From Isoetes taiwanensis (lineage: Eukaryota > Streptophyta > Lycopodiopsida > Isoetales > Isoetaceae), in the NCBI GenBank assembly GCA_021234155.1, contig JAJEKV010000028.1:6021637-6085636 (forward strand): a stretch of DNA of 64,000 bases, read 5' to 3'. The notes under the pieces are model-generated. The model made no database searches, was not told the DNA's origin, and saw nothing but the letters and a program-made list of their open reading frames with translations. Below, piece after piece: positions 21,000 to 32,408 of the stretch. Numbering within the stretch: the stretch's first letter is position 1; each line of letters opens with the position of its first letter. The position numbers and the translations under genes were made by a program.

Positions 21000-23900
21000 T
21001 CATCTTAGGGTTGACCAGACTGGTTTTTATATGTCAAGAATATGACATCAAGAAGTTGCCAATATGCCCAAGGTAGAGAAGTGACCCCATTTTCTGCTCG
21101 AATGGAGACTTTTGAAAAGGTATACTCATTATCCACTCTCATTCTATCAGTCTGTTGCATTTGCAAGCTAAAGTTTGTTCTATACAGACAGACATGTTTG
21201 TCAGGTTAGAGAATGACAAGAAGGGTAAAAGGTTTGGCATGAAAACAAAGACTGATGATTTAGGAGAACTGCCTAGAGAGTATTGATGATGAAATTTTAG
21301 TTTGAGTAATTGATTTTGCCAAGAACGACAACACAGTGCAAAGGGAGGTACTAGTACAACGGCCAGATTAATATTCTAGTGCATGTCACCTACAGAAGTG
21401 GAAAAGAAGGAGGCAGTAGGTAAGATTATCAAGGAGACTCAATTATACTTGAGTGATTCTTGGTTGGTGTTTAGAAGAGCGAGTTGGCATTTTGGTTAGG
21501 CTCTGATGGCCGAGGGGTTCAATCCCTTCAAATCCCTCACTTGGCATGTTCCATAGCTCGTAGTGGTCCTGGATCTTTGTAATCTCTGAGTTGTTGGCTT
21601 TGGTAACATGGCTCTCCTGACAACTAAATGTATCGCTTTATGCTATAGATGTACAGTAACATTAATAACATCCATGGCTTCGAAAGTGTTGTACTTGCAT
21701 TCAAAAGTGTTGTACATTGGATAATACAACAAAGTGGTGATGTAGTTGGCCATTTGCTTAAGTATACACCCATAGTTAATGGTTGGAAGTTAAAGAAAAG
21801 GAGGGGATGGAAAACTAACAATTCCAAAATAAAGTAATTTTCTAGAACAAAATTAAAGACGTAATAAACCTACAACTTTAAGATTTGGTTCTACATATTA
21901 GCAACAAAAAGGAGAGAGAGGAAAGGAGGAGAGGAAGAAGAATTGTGCATAATGTCTATTAGAGACTAATAGGTCTATGAGACGCTCACGACACTAACAA
22001 TCAACATTCCTCCATATGCCATTCACTGACATGAACTAAAAGCTTGATAAAGTATTCAACCAATTAGCCCTCAATTACAAGCAGAAGGCAAGGGAACTCA
22101 TCATAGCATTTTCTGAAGCATATACATTTCTTCTTAGTTTGTAGCATATTTGCTTTAAATAATTTGATAAGAGATTCTCGAGATTAATTAGACAATCAGA
22201 GCAATTTTAATAATAAATAAATTTGCTCACCACATTGTGACTAATGTAATTGTTGTTTTTCCTAAAGTTAATAAAAGGAAGGGGCTGATTGCAATTTGCG
22301 AGTTAATAAACTTGGAGCTGTCGTTGAGAAAATCTATCAAAGCATTTTCCAATAGTTTGCGTCACTTTTGCTGTGCTTATATTATCTAATAAGAGATTCT
22401 CAAGATTTGAGCAATTTTAATGATAATTGTTTGTTTACTTAATCAAACCAAAGGAATCAAATTAGAAGTTAAATTATTTTGGTCCCACCACGTTGTGTCC
22501 AATGTAATAGTTGTTTTTCCTAAATCAATTATGATTGCAACTTGCAAGTTTTCAAATCAATTAAACTGAAAGGAAATTGAAATCTGTCATTACTCTTCCA
22601 CTATTGCTTCTAGTGTCTTGAACATGGAAAAATTCAATATATTCCTGTCCACGGTGGTGCAACATTTGCTAAAGGAATATCCATTATCCTCGTTTCGCCT
22701 TTTTCCTTGGGAAGAATGTGCAAATATATAGTTTAGGCATACTCAAAGCCTCACAAAAGACTGCTTTATTCTGCACTATTTGTCCTAACTTGACTCCTCA
22801 AATCTATTCAATGGCTGGCATGTGATGAACTCAAAAAAACATTTTAAAAGCAAGGATGGTTTGATTACTGGATCTGAATCAGCCCTGTTAACTATAACTA
22901 TTACCTAGTAGTCACAGTACTAAGCAGGCTGTGGCACCGTCACCGTTCATTCCTTCCTCAAGTATATTATGATTTATGTCCTTGTCATATCAAGTCAAAT
23001 GCTACAATTCATCCATGCCATCATTTGTACTATTCTTCTGTTGGAGCATCAATTATGCTATTCTTATGCAAAATGATGCTTGGCAAGTATCTTATGATTT
23101 TTCAGCCCTTGTTGAACAAGTAAAAAGGCCTGCTAATTGCATGACATGCTGTCGACATGCTTTGCAATCATGCATGCAACCACCATAATGCCACTTGAGT
23201 AATATATAAATGGGAATTTTCAAGGATGTATAATTGGCAACATTTCACCACATGTGGATATGGGGTATATAAATAAGAAGAAAAGAAGGCAACTTGCAGA
23301 AACATATGCCATAAGCCTGTAGCAAAAGCAAGGAGAATAACAGCTTGGTAGAAGGGTCAAATGTATTACATAGTGGTTACTAACCTGTTCTCATCCAGTT
23401 ATTTTCATGAGAAGAATAGTAGGATGTATGGTGTGACATATATCTGAACCACATGGAGTGCTTGTAAAACATATAACTAGCCTTGCATGGTCTCTTGTCT
23501 ATGTCTTGCTGTAGGTGTCTTGGGCAACAAATGCCAAAGAAAAAGGAAGTGGGATCTTCTCTTCAGAGTTGCACATGGAACATCCATATTTTTCTCAAAA
23601 TTGCACGTGATTGAACAGGCTAAACAAAATTAATCGCAACGGCCGCAAAAAAATCACCTTGAGCTCAAATCACGAGGCAGATGACAGCAAAATGCGCAAT
23701 TTAACAGGGATATAAAGATGTGGAGGCAAGCAGCCAACATAGCATAATTGTTTGAGCAGGTAGCTCATCAAAAGCATAAAAGGAACTAGAGCATGCAGCT
23801 CATACTGGCACAAACAAGAACAATTCTCTCAGCATGAAATAGATATGAGGGCTTCAAAATCTTGATAACTCACCTGATCTCCAGGCCAAAAACGGGTTAA

Positions 23901-24130
23901 GTACATAGATACAAATTATTTTCACAATAGTAACAAAGCCGCTTGTAAGGATTGAAGGGAGCAAGCAAGCAAAGAGCTAGGGTATGGGTGTGGAAGACTC
24001 AAGCTTTGGCTATGGAAATGGGAATGGCAATGAAGTGGAAACGGAATGGAAATGGCTGCAGCTCTTAAGGATATATGATTATGGCTATGGAGTTTGGAGG
24101 GTAAGTATGAGCCACAGTTGAGTTAACATG
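21000..24130. other. Gene-poor stretch; small duplication at 22.15-22.56 kb
   Basis: No coding region is supported. One imperfect duplication is visible: 'taagagattctcgaga' through 'aatgtaattgttgtttttcctaaa' at 22168-22265 recurs in altered form at 22389-22525. The part nearest 24140 would include the 3' UTR of the F-box gene; no clear AATAAA was identified on the minus strand. Confidence 0.5.
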
Positions 24131-24139
24131 TATAGATAG

Positions 24140-25261
24140 CTATGGCTGAACATCCAACCTAGGCTCTAATGGAAAACCAAGCAGATGGAAATTCCTGCAC
24201 TTTGGGAAGAGAGGATCCCGCGGTAGCCATCGCCATTGCTTAGAAGAGACATCATAGAGCAGAATAGAAGGACTAAGATGGGTTGTAATGCAAACCAGAT
24301 TTCCTATCCCAACACAAACAAATGGAGTTCGAGGTGTAACCTGTTCCAGGAACTCAGAGCACAACTCCGACGGTACTTTGCATAGCTCAATCCATTCTGT
24401 CTTTAGAGTGTTCAGCTCCCAAACTCGGATGCTTTCAGTCTTGAACGGAATCCCTGGCTTGCACAAGGGTCTTCCTTGATTCATAATCCTTCCAACCATC
24501 AACAATTTTTTGTTACACAGTATGAGCGATGGAGATCCTAAGCAAAACGGCAGAGGAGCTTTGATTTCACTCCATGCTTGAGATTTGAGATTAAAACAAA
24601 CGACCCCATATGGCAATTCAGTAATGCAGAAATAATCTTCCAAACACCAGACCCCTGGATCCGATCCAAATTTAGCATCTGGTAATGGACATGCTGCCAT
24701 TTTCCAGGATTCAGTGGATGAATCGTAAACTTCGCTATGGAGCTTGTAGACATGCGGACTTGCAAAAGGAGCCATTCCATCTTCTCCAGCAACCATGATT
24801 TTATAGCTTTTAGTGTTCAGGTCTGCAACTATGCTTACCTTGTGGATCAGTTTAACCCTCTGCATTCTTGGAAGCTGTCTTAAAGACCTGGTGAAAGGAT
24901 TGCACACATACAAAACAGAGCATTCTGCAACTTGATTTCCATAACAAAGCAAACTTCCCGCCGCTGATACAACAGAAACTGGTGGAACTGAAATTGGAAG
25001 CTTTATTCTGGGCACAGGAACAAAGTACCATTTATCCATGGCGAAGTTGAAGATGCAAGCAAGCTTCCCTTGTGTGCAGAGCAAAAAGCAGGGCCTTCCG
25101 GCAGAGAGCTCGGCCTGCAGAGCAAAAAAAGACTCCGAGAAGATGAATCCGTTCCATTTTTTTGAAACAGACCTCATTCTAAATATGCTTGGAACTGGTA
25201 TCCTGGCCAGAATCCTCTCCACACAGTCCTCCGGAAGCCGGCTCCAGATTTTGGACTCCAT
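24140..25261 (-). CDS. F-box/kelch-repeat-type protein
   Basis: An intact 373-codon frame with an ATG start. Residues 9-46 form an F-box (LPEDCVERILARIPVPSIFR, then MRSVSKKWNGFIFS), the part that docks on SKP1 in SCF ubiquitin ligases. The remainder looks like a beta-propeller of the kelch/FBA class: repeated segments ending in W, such as VYDSSTESWKMAACPLP, FNLKSQAWSEIKAPLP, VWELNTLKTEWIEL and LYDVSSKQWRWLPRDP, with hydrophobic strands LLCYG and LLMVG between. Length and layout match the single-exon plant F-box/kelch group that includes UFO-like and LEAF CURLING RESPONSIVENESS-like proteins. The substrate it recruits cannot be read from sequence. Upstream there is a TATA box at 25612-25619, leaving a 5' leader of about 320 bases. 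No frameshift or early stop is present, so this is the best-supported host gene of the window. Confidence 0.92.
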   Translation of the reverse strand: MESKIWSRLPEDCVERILARIPVPSIFRMRSVSKKWNGFIFSESFFALQAELSAGRPCFLLCTQGKLACIFNFAMDKWYFVPVPRIKLPISVPPVSVVSAAGSLLCYGNQVAECSVLYVCNPFTRSLRQLPRMQRVKLIHKVSIVADLNTKSYKIMVAGEDGMAPFASPHVYKLHSEVYDSSTESWKMAACPLPDAKFGSDPGVWCLEDYFCITELPYGVVCFNLKSQAWSEIKAPLPFCLGSPSLILCNKKLLMVGRIMNQGRPLCKPGIPFKTESIRVWELNTLKTEWIELCKVPSELCSEFLEQVTPRTPFVCVGIGNLVCITTHLSPSILLYDVSSKQWRWLPRDPLFPKCRNFHLLGFPLEPRLDVQP

Positions 25262-25611
25262 GCTTTGATGGGCTATGCTGATCGTCCCCTTTCTTGATGC
25301 TGCTATACATCTGCGGCAGATTTCTTGTCGATCAAACCAAAGCTGCCATCAAATCCCCATCAAATCAAGTATCTACCCCCTGGACGGAAGATTTGCAACG
25401 GCCAATATCCTCAAGAATGCATAATTCTATCCAATCCTTCTATGGGCTGTCTTGGGATGAGGCAAAGGCATCCATCTCCATCGTGCAGTCTAGATATTCG
25501 CAGAAACTTATGATGAATTTTGAATGGAATGAGTACGTCACTAATCTGGGCAAAGGAAAAGGGCTGGATCAAGAAGGCTCAATCTGCCGGAAAAGATGAA
25601 CCCATTCAAGG

Positions 25612-25619
25612 ATTATATA
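25612..25619 (-). promoter_or_regulatory. TATA box of the F-box gene
   Basis: On the minus strand the sequence reads CTATATAATC. With a start site about 30 bases downstream the leader before the ATG at 25261 would be about 320 bases, normal for a plant gene. No other strong TATA lies between it and the ATG. Confidence 0.55.
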
Positions 25620-25794
25620 GAAACTGAAGCGTGATTGATCTTTCTCGGCAGGGCAGAAAAATGGCAAATTGAAGCCTGGAGGAGCTCCGCTCCACCATAG
25701 CCGACGGAAGAGCTGAGCTCAGAATAGAAGAAAAAGGGCAGGTGTGGAAAATTACCGGGGTGAAAAGCATATTCACTTTTGGGTTATAATTACA

Positions 25795-25834
25795 AGAAAC
25801 TTATCGCGGCGGCCAAGGCCGCCGCGAACGTTTC
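25795..25834. repeat. GC-rich perfect palindrome
   Basis: CGCGGCGGCC at 25805-25814 and GGCCGCCGCG at 25817-25826 are perfect 10-base arms around AA. Outer arms AGAAAC and GTTTCT extend the structure. It lies about 180 bases upstream of the F-box TATA box in an otherwise AT-rich setting. Confidence 0.8.
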
Positions 25835-25859
25835 TCTTTCCCAGCCTTTTGTATACACT

Positions 25860-26960
25860 AAACATCCCTGCTATTCTACCAAGGTGAATAAGTTACAATT
25901 TTTTCTTTGAAATCAAACTAAATAATGTTCACACTACAAAGAGGTGTGAATAAATAGCAACATGTGACAACATCTATTGTGGCATTGTGCCAGTCCTAGA
26001 AATTACATCTGGATCCATTGATAGACTATACCAAGCTTCCTTTTCATCTACTTCCTGTCCCAAAATAGGGAGCATGGGAACCTGCTGTTTAAATTTATCT
26101 ATTCATGGAAGATGGTACATGAAAAGGAATTGAACTTGATGACAATTGTAAATCTCTCCTTAGTTTAAATGATGAGACAATTAGAAAAATGTCAGACCAA
26201 TACATGTAATTAATTAGTTTGTAGGAGGAAGTGACAATACCACTTATACATCTAAGGTACAACGCCACTGCCATAAAACTTATCCAACAGATGAAAAATA
26301 CTTTGCCTTCTATGGTCCATTACTTTTGCAACATGGAGTGCAAAGATAACAGTCATGTTGCTTATCTGACCTTTAAATTCCTTGTGCACCACATCTAGAA
26401 CAATGTCCCCATATCTGTCGCATCATTGCCTGAGTTGAAAACAAATCCACAGCTTGAGTTGAAAACAAATCCACAGCTTCAAAAGATGTTCCTAAAATCT
26501 AAATTTGTCAACATGTTCATATATTGCAGATGATTCTATTTTCCAATTTACTTCCTATTTATGCACGATTTGCACCTAACTTTTTCTAAATTTCTAAGGC
26601 ATCTTAAGGACAATATCACTTTCACATCTTCAAGATCTTGAGGGATAAAAAGAATCAGGAAGTAGAAAATGAGATGGAAGATCTCTGCTTGCTTTCTACT
26701 TCTAATTCTACACGTATTGTACACATTTGCTGACCATGCTATACCAACATTCGTAACATTATTTTAAATGAAGTAGAAAACTATGCTTACTTTGGAAAGA
26801 AGCGCATCAACTCTGCTTTGTCTACTGCAAATCTTGTCACTTGACCATCCTGAACCAGGGGCATTTAAAAGCAAAGACTCTTGCCATTGTTGGCAGTTTC
26901 ACATCAGGCTTTAGAAAAAAATGCCTCTTTCAAATCTAGCTCTGGTTTTTTTTTTCAACA
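25860..26960. other. No recognisable gene
   Basis: AT-rich sequence. The only structure seen is a 24-base unit 'tgagttgaaaacaaatccac' plus 'agct' repeated twice in tandem at about 26431-26478. Confidence 0.5.
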
Positions 26961-26963
26961 AAG

Positions 26964-28121
26964 ACATGGTTTGACGGTTTGAGTAAAGCTCCGATTGCAG
27001 AGCGAGAAAATAAGAAATGATTCAAAGCTAGTGGTTTCTTGTAGGGCAAGAACCTTGTAGAGCAAGAACCTCAACATCAACATAGTGCTAGACAGATAAT
27101 TTTACCTGTTAAGAAAACCGAATCTTCCCATACCCCACCTTAAGACAATAGCCAAGGTTCCAATGCTCCATAGTTACTTAACTTCCTCTCAAAAATCCAA
27201 AATGATGCACCGGACGGATTTGTAAATTGAAGATAATCAAAGAATGTGGCTTAGCTCGATCTACCTCGAACCCCGATTCGAGTTATATCTATGAAGCAAG
27301 GGGGTTCGAGCAAGGGAATGTTTTAGGGATCCGTATAATGTGAAGAGTTCAATGCGCAGAAGGAAATTTATGGCAAGGGAGCGATCGTCATTAAGTCCGC
27401 AGCACTTAACCGGAATCAGACATAAAGATCCAATAGCTTAAGCACTCAGATAAATCGGAAAAGAATTAGGAAGGAAGAATTAGAAAGAATCGTGCCCGCA
27501 CGCATATGCAGAGCTCAAGTTTATGATCTTTTAATGCCCTACATGGTTTGACGGTTTTGAGTAAAGCTCCGATTGCGAGCGAGAAAATAAGAAATGATTC
27601 AAAGCTAGTGGTTTCTTGTAGGGCAAGAACCTTGTAGAGCAAGAACCTCAACATCAACATAGTGCTAGAGATGATAATTTTACCTTAAGAAAACCGAATC
27701 TTCCCATACCCCACCTTAAGACAATAGCCAAGGTTCCAATGCTCCATAGTTACTTAATCCTCTCAAAAATCCACCCGGATGCACCGGACGATTTGCAAAT
27801 TGAAGATAATCAAAATGTGGCTTAGCTCCGGGATCTACCTAACCCCCGATTCCGAAAGTTATATCTATGAAGCTGTGGGGGTTCGAAAGCAAGGGAATGT
27901 TTAGGGATCCAGATAACCGTAAGAGTTCAATGCGAAGGAAATTTATGGCAAGGGGGCGATTCCACATTAAGTCGGCAAAGACACCAACCCGGAATCGTGA
28001 CGCAAAGATCCAATAGCTTAAGCACTCTGTATAAATCGGAAAGAATTAGGAAGGAAGAATTAGAAAGAATCAGGCCTGCACGCATATGCAGAGCTCAAGT
28101 TTATGACTGCCGGAATGCCCT
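26964..28121. repeat. Tandem duplication of about 577 bases
   Basis: Copy 1 is 26964-27540 and copy 2 is 27541-28121. Both start 'acatggtttgacggttt' and end 'gagctcaagtttatga' plus a few bases and 'aatgccc'. They are alike throughout except for small indels and substitutions, many in CG-containing words such as 'ctcgatctacctcgaac' against 'ctccgggatctacctaac'. The content itself is not recognised. Copy 2 ends 46 bases before the stop of the SPEAR-like gene at 28167, so the duplication lies across its 3' flank. Confidence 0.85.
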
Positions 28122-28166
28122 GTAGTGCGCTCAAAACTTGAAGCATCCCATCTTTTACCTGCGTAC

Positions 28167-28553
28167 TCAAAGATTGCCGCACACACAAGGCTTCTGAAAA
28201 TGCAAAAGAAGAAGCAATGGGAGGTAAACCATGCCCAGGATGTCAGAACGAAGCAAGCAAGCCTCTTGTTTGTTCTGTTCCTGTAAACGGAGCTTTTCTA
28301 ACTGGGCGACACCCAAGCCTCTTTGGGGCTGTTTCTTTTGTCCATTGTTGCCTTTCCTAGACCTATTCCGGCCAGGTCCGGCGGCTAAGCAAGCGGCCTC
28401 CTGTTTGCTCCTTCTCCTCCTCAATAAATGCAAGAAGGGGATTGATTGAGGAAGGGGAGTCACGTGGCTGTGGCTCCTCCTCAATAAATGCAAGAATGCA
28501 AAATTAGGAAAATGTTCCCCGAAAAAATTTTTTGACAATTGGCACGCATGCAA
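28167..28553 (-). CDS. SPEAR/SPOROCYTELESS-like protein, first exon or truncated gene
   Basis: A 128-codon frame. Residues 73-93 read KKQPQRGLGVAQLEKLRLQE, preceded by a basic run (RNRSRKGNNGQ). This is the diagnostic N-terminal SPL motif of SPOROCYTELESS/NOZZLE and its SPEAR (TIE) relatives, plant repressors that bridge TCP transcription factors to TOPLESS co-repressors and act in sporogenesis and leaf growth. Family members end with an EAR motif (LxLxL); none is present before the stop, and no downstream exon could be recognised. A possible acceptor, TTTTGCATTTTCAG, lies inside the frame near its end. The gene may continue through an intron or may have lost its 3' part near the tandem duplication at 26964-28121. 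The N-terminus before residue 50 repeats FLHLLRR and may be leader rather than protein. TATA box at 28598-28607. Confidence 0.7.
   Translation of the reverse strand: MHACQLSKNFFGEHFPNFAFLHLLRRSHSHVTPLPQSIPFLHLLRRRRSKQEAACLAAGPGRNRSRKGNNGQKKQPQRGLGVAQLEKLRLQEQNKQEACLLRSDILGMVYLPLLLLLHFQKPCVCGNL
28415..28500. repeat. Short direct repeat inside the SPEAR-like frame
   Basis: 'ctcctcctcaataaatgcaa' followed by 'gaa' occurs at about 28413 and again at about 28472. It produces the two FLHLLRR segments of the predicted N-terminus. Confidence 0.75.
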
Positions 28554-28597
28554 TGGAGCATCATGGAATATTGAAGAATAGAATCAAAGTGAATGAC

Positions 28598-28607
28598 TTA
28601 TATATGG
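28598..28607 (-). promoter_or_regulatory. TATA box of the SPEAR-like gene
   Basis: The minus strand reads CCATATATAAG, about 45 bases upstream of the ATG at 28553. This spacing would give a very short leader. A perfect G-box ACACGTGT at 28668-28675 lies about 65 bases further upstream, and a second CACGTG is at 29561-29566. Confidence 0.55.
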
Positions 28608-28667
28608 TTTGAAAATAGAGTCCATTTTCGCCGGACCTTACAAATCCGATCTGGGGTCGGATGGGCG

Positions 28668-28675
28668 ACACGTGT
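28668..28675. promoter_or_regulatory. G-box ACACGTGT
   Basis: A perfect palindromic G-box, the binding site of plant bZIP and bHLH factors, positioned upstream of the SPEAR-like gene's TATA box. Function is inferred from position only. Confidence 0.4.
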
Positions 28676-29009
28676 ACGGGCGGATGGGGAAGAGTTTGGG
28701 CAAAGTCTTGGTGGAAAAGAAGCTACATCATAGACCTGTCGGCCGGAGTAGAAAGTGGAAAAGCGTGGGGCCCAGGGCAATGAATGCCGGAGCAGAATGT
28801 ATGAGGGGGGTTTTTACCGCGGGGTAATTTTGGGATGGGCGGTAAAGGTAATTTTGCTGCGCCGCGGACGGGTATGGACGGGCGATGGCTTTTGGAATTT
28901 TCGAAGGCGAGTCGCCGCGGAAAGAATCTTCTGTCCGCCAAAAATTCCTTACTTACGTGCGGCAAAATTAGGGCTTGCGACGTCATTTGCCCGGAACTTA
29001 CGCCCCTGG

Positions 29010-29100
29010 GATATTGGACCCCGTGATCAGCCGTTAAAAATGATATCGGACCCCGTGATCAGCCCTTAAAAGTGATATCGGACCCCGTGATCAGCCATTA
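29010..29100. repeat. 32-base tandem repeat, about 2.8 copies
   Basis: Units start at 29010, 29042 and 29074, each reading GATAT.GGACCCCGTGATCA followed by GCC.TTA. They contain a TGATCA palindrome. They lie about 450 bases upstream of the SPEAR-like ATG and could be a regulatory array. Confidence 0.88.
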
Positions 29101-31110
29101 TCGTCCTGCGTGTCTTGAACGGTCTAGATCCCTCCACTGCGCCGCAGATTGCTCGTGTATCTAACGGCTGCGATGCGGCAAATTTTCTGAAGAAAGGCAT
29201 AGCACGGGCTCCTGCTCATCCCAGAAATTGAAAGGAAAAAGCGATTCTCCAGAAGCGGATCCATATCGGGTTTTTTTTTTCTTTGCCCCTGTGTTGAAAA
29301 TTTATGTCCGATTCAGATAATCCAAAACAGAGCATATGCTTCCGGATCAAAGCTTGCGTGGAGCCATAACCAAAATCTGTCGTTTTGCTTCCTAATCCGG
29401 TGGTTCGGAAGGCAATTTTTGGCTCCCACTGTGCATCACGTGTCTGTATACTTGGATCAGACGGAAGTCAGAGATTTACAGGTGCCATTTTTTTGTGGAC
29501 CAAAAAAAAAACAAGCTCCGCTGCTTCAATCTGTTTTCTGCCATAACCATTTGGGCGCCACACGTGGGGCCGGATCGAAATGCTTCTGTTTGTTCCTTCG
29601 ATTCGATCCCGTTTGTTATTTTCCGAACGCTGGAAGAAACCAAATGCACCATATCCAAAACTTAAATTTATCACTAACTGTAAGGACTTTGTTGAGTGAG
29701 ATTATACCACAAATTTTTATTTTTTTAAATCATGTAAAAAAATTATTTTACGTTCTGTAAAATGCCTTGCTGGGCTTTTACACCATGTAAGGGGCTGGGT
29801 GCATGGTGCATGGTTCGACAGGGAATGGACTGGGCATTCTGGGGTAAAGAAGGTTTGTTTTGGTTAAAACTAGGAATTTGATGTTGAGCTAGCTCATTGC
29901 AGGAAAATTTCCGGTAGATTTTTATGCATATTTCTATAAGGGTAATACAAATTTTCGACTAGGAACTGAAAATATTGGCTATTTGATGAAAGAGTAGGAA
30001 ATTTTCCGATAGGGTTTAAAAAGTTTGCCCAACTCGACCACCACCTCGCATTACAACGCACGTAAAAGATCACTAATTAACTTTATAATGGAATTACTTT
30101 GTGGGTAATCCACACCATTCATTTGAATGGTCTGGATGGAGTGCAATTATACTTGACATGTAGCTAGCTAGGAACCTAGCAAAAGACGGAACTAAATGAT
30201 TTTCCAAAGGTATCATTTGTGGGCCACAAGGAATCCATGATCAGTGACCCCCTCGTCACGTTCCGTTCGTCATGTTATCCTCTATAGTAGTTGGGATTTT
30301 CATATCCCGTTCAAAGTTGTATTGTCTAGTATTGTTATGGGACCACTCAAGAATTTTACCCTCCATCCTAGAGCCTAGCATTTCTTTCCATGCCTCGGAA
30401 AGTCATGATTTGTTCCTGGTCCATCCCTCTCTGTCAAGATGCCCAAGGTGCCGCGATGCTGACATTTCGTGATAATGTCTCACTAACACAGCTTTGATGA
30501 GAATAAGAGATCCTTATCCATCTTTGATGATGCTGCACCCATATCCTCTTGTTTAGATGAACCTTGGTCCACAACTTTTTTGTTTTCCTATGACGGGAAG
30601 GAAGTTTACACCATTGTCAATGTCGTTTCTCCTATTGTAATATGACACTTTGGAAAAGAAACATCCTGCAAAATCACATTCTAATACTCCATTTATTTTT
30701 GTCAGTCCTTTCACCTCACAACCTTGGGCAACGTGTCAAGCTCCACTTTTTTGTGCATTAGGATATGCTTGGCCATACAATCTAGGTTAGCTTCTTGCCA
30801 GATCTTATGTTATTGTGATGGTTATAGTGATTTGACTGGATCAGGATTGAGGAAGGAAGCTGCAAGGCTGGCAAAGTGGACGTAATGAGGCGTGAAGTAA
30901 CAAACATGTGGCATCATGAGTGAACTGTCGTTAAGACGAACATGTAAAGAAGCAAACAACGTTGCACTATGAAGATTGCATATGCTTGTTTTAGACGTAA
31001 ATAACTTGTAAAGCAATTAGAAAGTGAGGAAGGAAAGGCATGGATTTTATACATTTAAAATAGCCAAGAGTGGCATTGAACCCATTATGTCTTGACATAT
31101 TAAAGATCTT
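29100..31110. other. No recognisable gene
   Basis: Frames are short. The plus frame at 29419-29760 and the minus frames facing it show no known domain. A G-box core is at 29561-29566. Several homopolymer runs occur at 29270-29280 and 29505-29512. Confidence 0.5.
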
Positions 31111-31119
31111 TACAAACTA

Positions 31120-31600
31120 TTGGTGTGTGGCAGTATTTCCTTGGCCCTCGAGACAATGCGTAAAATCTCGAGTGTATACATTATATAAAAACGAAGACTT
31201 TATAATTGGGTCCCATGATAGCCTTGTCCCCAATTCAATTCACTTTGCCTTCATTGTAATAATATCTTATACCGTGGAATCTAAGCTTTTTGTTCTTCTT
31301 CATGTGATCCAAGAGAGAAAATAAAAAGTCAGTCAATGCATATGAGATTACCTTCGTGAGGATGCATATCCCTATATAAAATTCAATGAGTTGGAATGGA
31401 AAACAAAGCAATATACCAGTTATTACAAAAATTTGTGAGTGAATATATTCTTTCTATGATGAATATATTGATTTGATCACATTGTTCACGTTCAACCTGC
31501 ATACCATCGACTATATTTTGTCAAACAAGATGCTAACGTATCAATGGGTTGCTCATTGGAAGATCTATTGATGCGTCCACAATCATGTTCCATTATAATT
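31120..31600. repeat. Unknown repeat, copy 1 (second copy at 36050-36480)
   Basis: Collinear similarity with 36050-36480: 'ttccttggccct.gagacaatgcgtaaaa', 'gtgtatacattat', 'ttcaattcacttt', 'aagctttttgtt.ttcttcatgtgatcc', 'gtcaatgcatatgagatt', 'aattcaatgagttggaat' in the same order. After a gap filled by insertions the pairing continues with 34864-35060 and 36420-36880. No coding content is recognised. Confidence 0.8.
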
Positions 31601-31637
31601 ATCAAAAATGTATGAAAAAATTATTATGAATAATTGT

Positions 31638-32408
31638 TCAGGAAGTCCAATTCTGCCAAAACAAGAAGATATTTGGTGTCGATGTGTCATCGGGAGGTTA
31701 AGGGGTGCAAACTTGTGAACTCTATGTATAAGCTATTATTTGATACGGATATTCTTCGTCCTTGTAATAAGTTGCCCCTTCAACTCCCTCCTCTTCAATG
31801 GCCGCAAATGTGGACTTGGGCATGGGATAAGCTATATCATCCTAAAGTGGCTGTACTTTGGTGGCAGATTCTTCACAGATGTCTTTGGGTTAATGTTCTT
31901 GTCGGTAGGTTTGACCTTAGAATATCAAATCTGTAAATCTGAGACCATTGAGCATTGCTTTTTCATGTGTGGCCACCTGAGACATGTATGGGATCGGTTG
32001 TTTCCCTTTTCCAGGTACCACTAACAAGTCAACAAGCGCTTTTGGCAATTTACCCAAGTACCTGGACGAAGTTACAAAGCCAGGCTTTTCATTTAGCAGT
32101 AGGTTGGTTGCTTTGAACTATTTGAAAAAGACAAAGACTAGTAGTTTTCAAAGATCTGAATGTGGCAGATGACAGTATTCTACAATATGCTCAAGGTAGT
32201 ATAGTTAAGTCTTATTATTGTTCTTCACTTGCCCCTCATAAGAGGCGTTGTATCTTTGAAGAATTTTGGATGTGCGCTCTTATGCATAGGCAGGTTGCTC
32301 CACTAAGTGGGTTTCCTTGCTTACCCTCTGAGGTTTTGTTCCTGCCTTTGCATCTTTACTTGTATATGACTTTTGGTTGAATAAAGACTGACGTCCTTCA
32401 ACAAAAAA
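31638..32408 (+). mobile_element. 5'-truncated L1-type LINE with zf-RVT end
   Basis: The frame reads WTWAWDKLYHPKVAVLWWQI, then LHRCLWVNVLVGRFDLRISN, then after a shift ETIEHCFFMCGHLRHVWDRLF. This is the zf-RVT domain that ends plant L1 ORF2 proteins (pattern W..W....P.KV..LLW..LH.....N.L..R, then ET..HLF..C). The RT domain is absent. A polyadenylation-like AATAAAG (32380-32386) and a short A tract end the insert. A 15-base direct repeat with one mismatch, ATTATGAA(T/C)AATTGT, borders it at 31623-31637 and 32409-32423, the mark of target-primed insertion. Stops make it inactive. Confidence 0.85.

Noticed and set aside
21505-21560. tRNA-like segment with 'ggggttcaatccc'
   Set aside because: Only a T-arm-like phrase is present. 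No A box at the right distance and no acceptor stem could be paired.
24288-25268. Frames antisense to the F-box gene
   Set aside because: They are shadows of an intact, conserved minus-strand gene.
25294-25599. 101-codon plus-strand frame upstream of the F-box gene
   Set aside because: It lies in the leader of the minus-strand gene, has no recognisable domain and looks like a chance frame.
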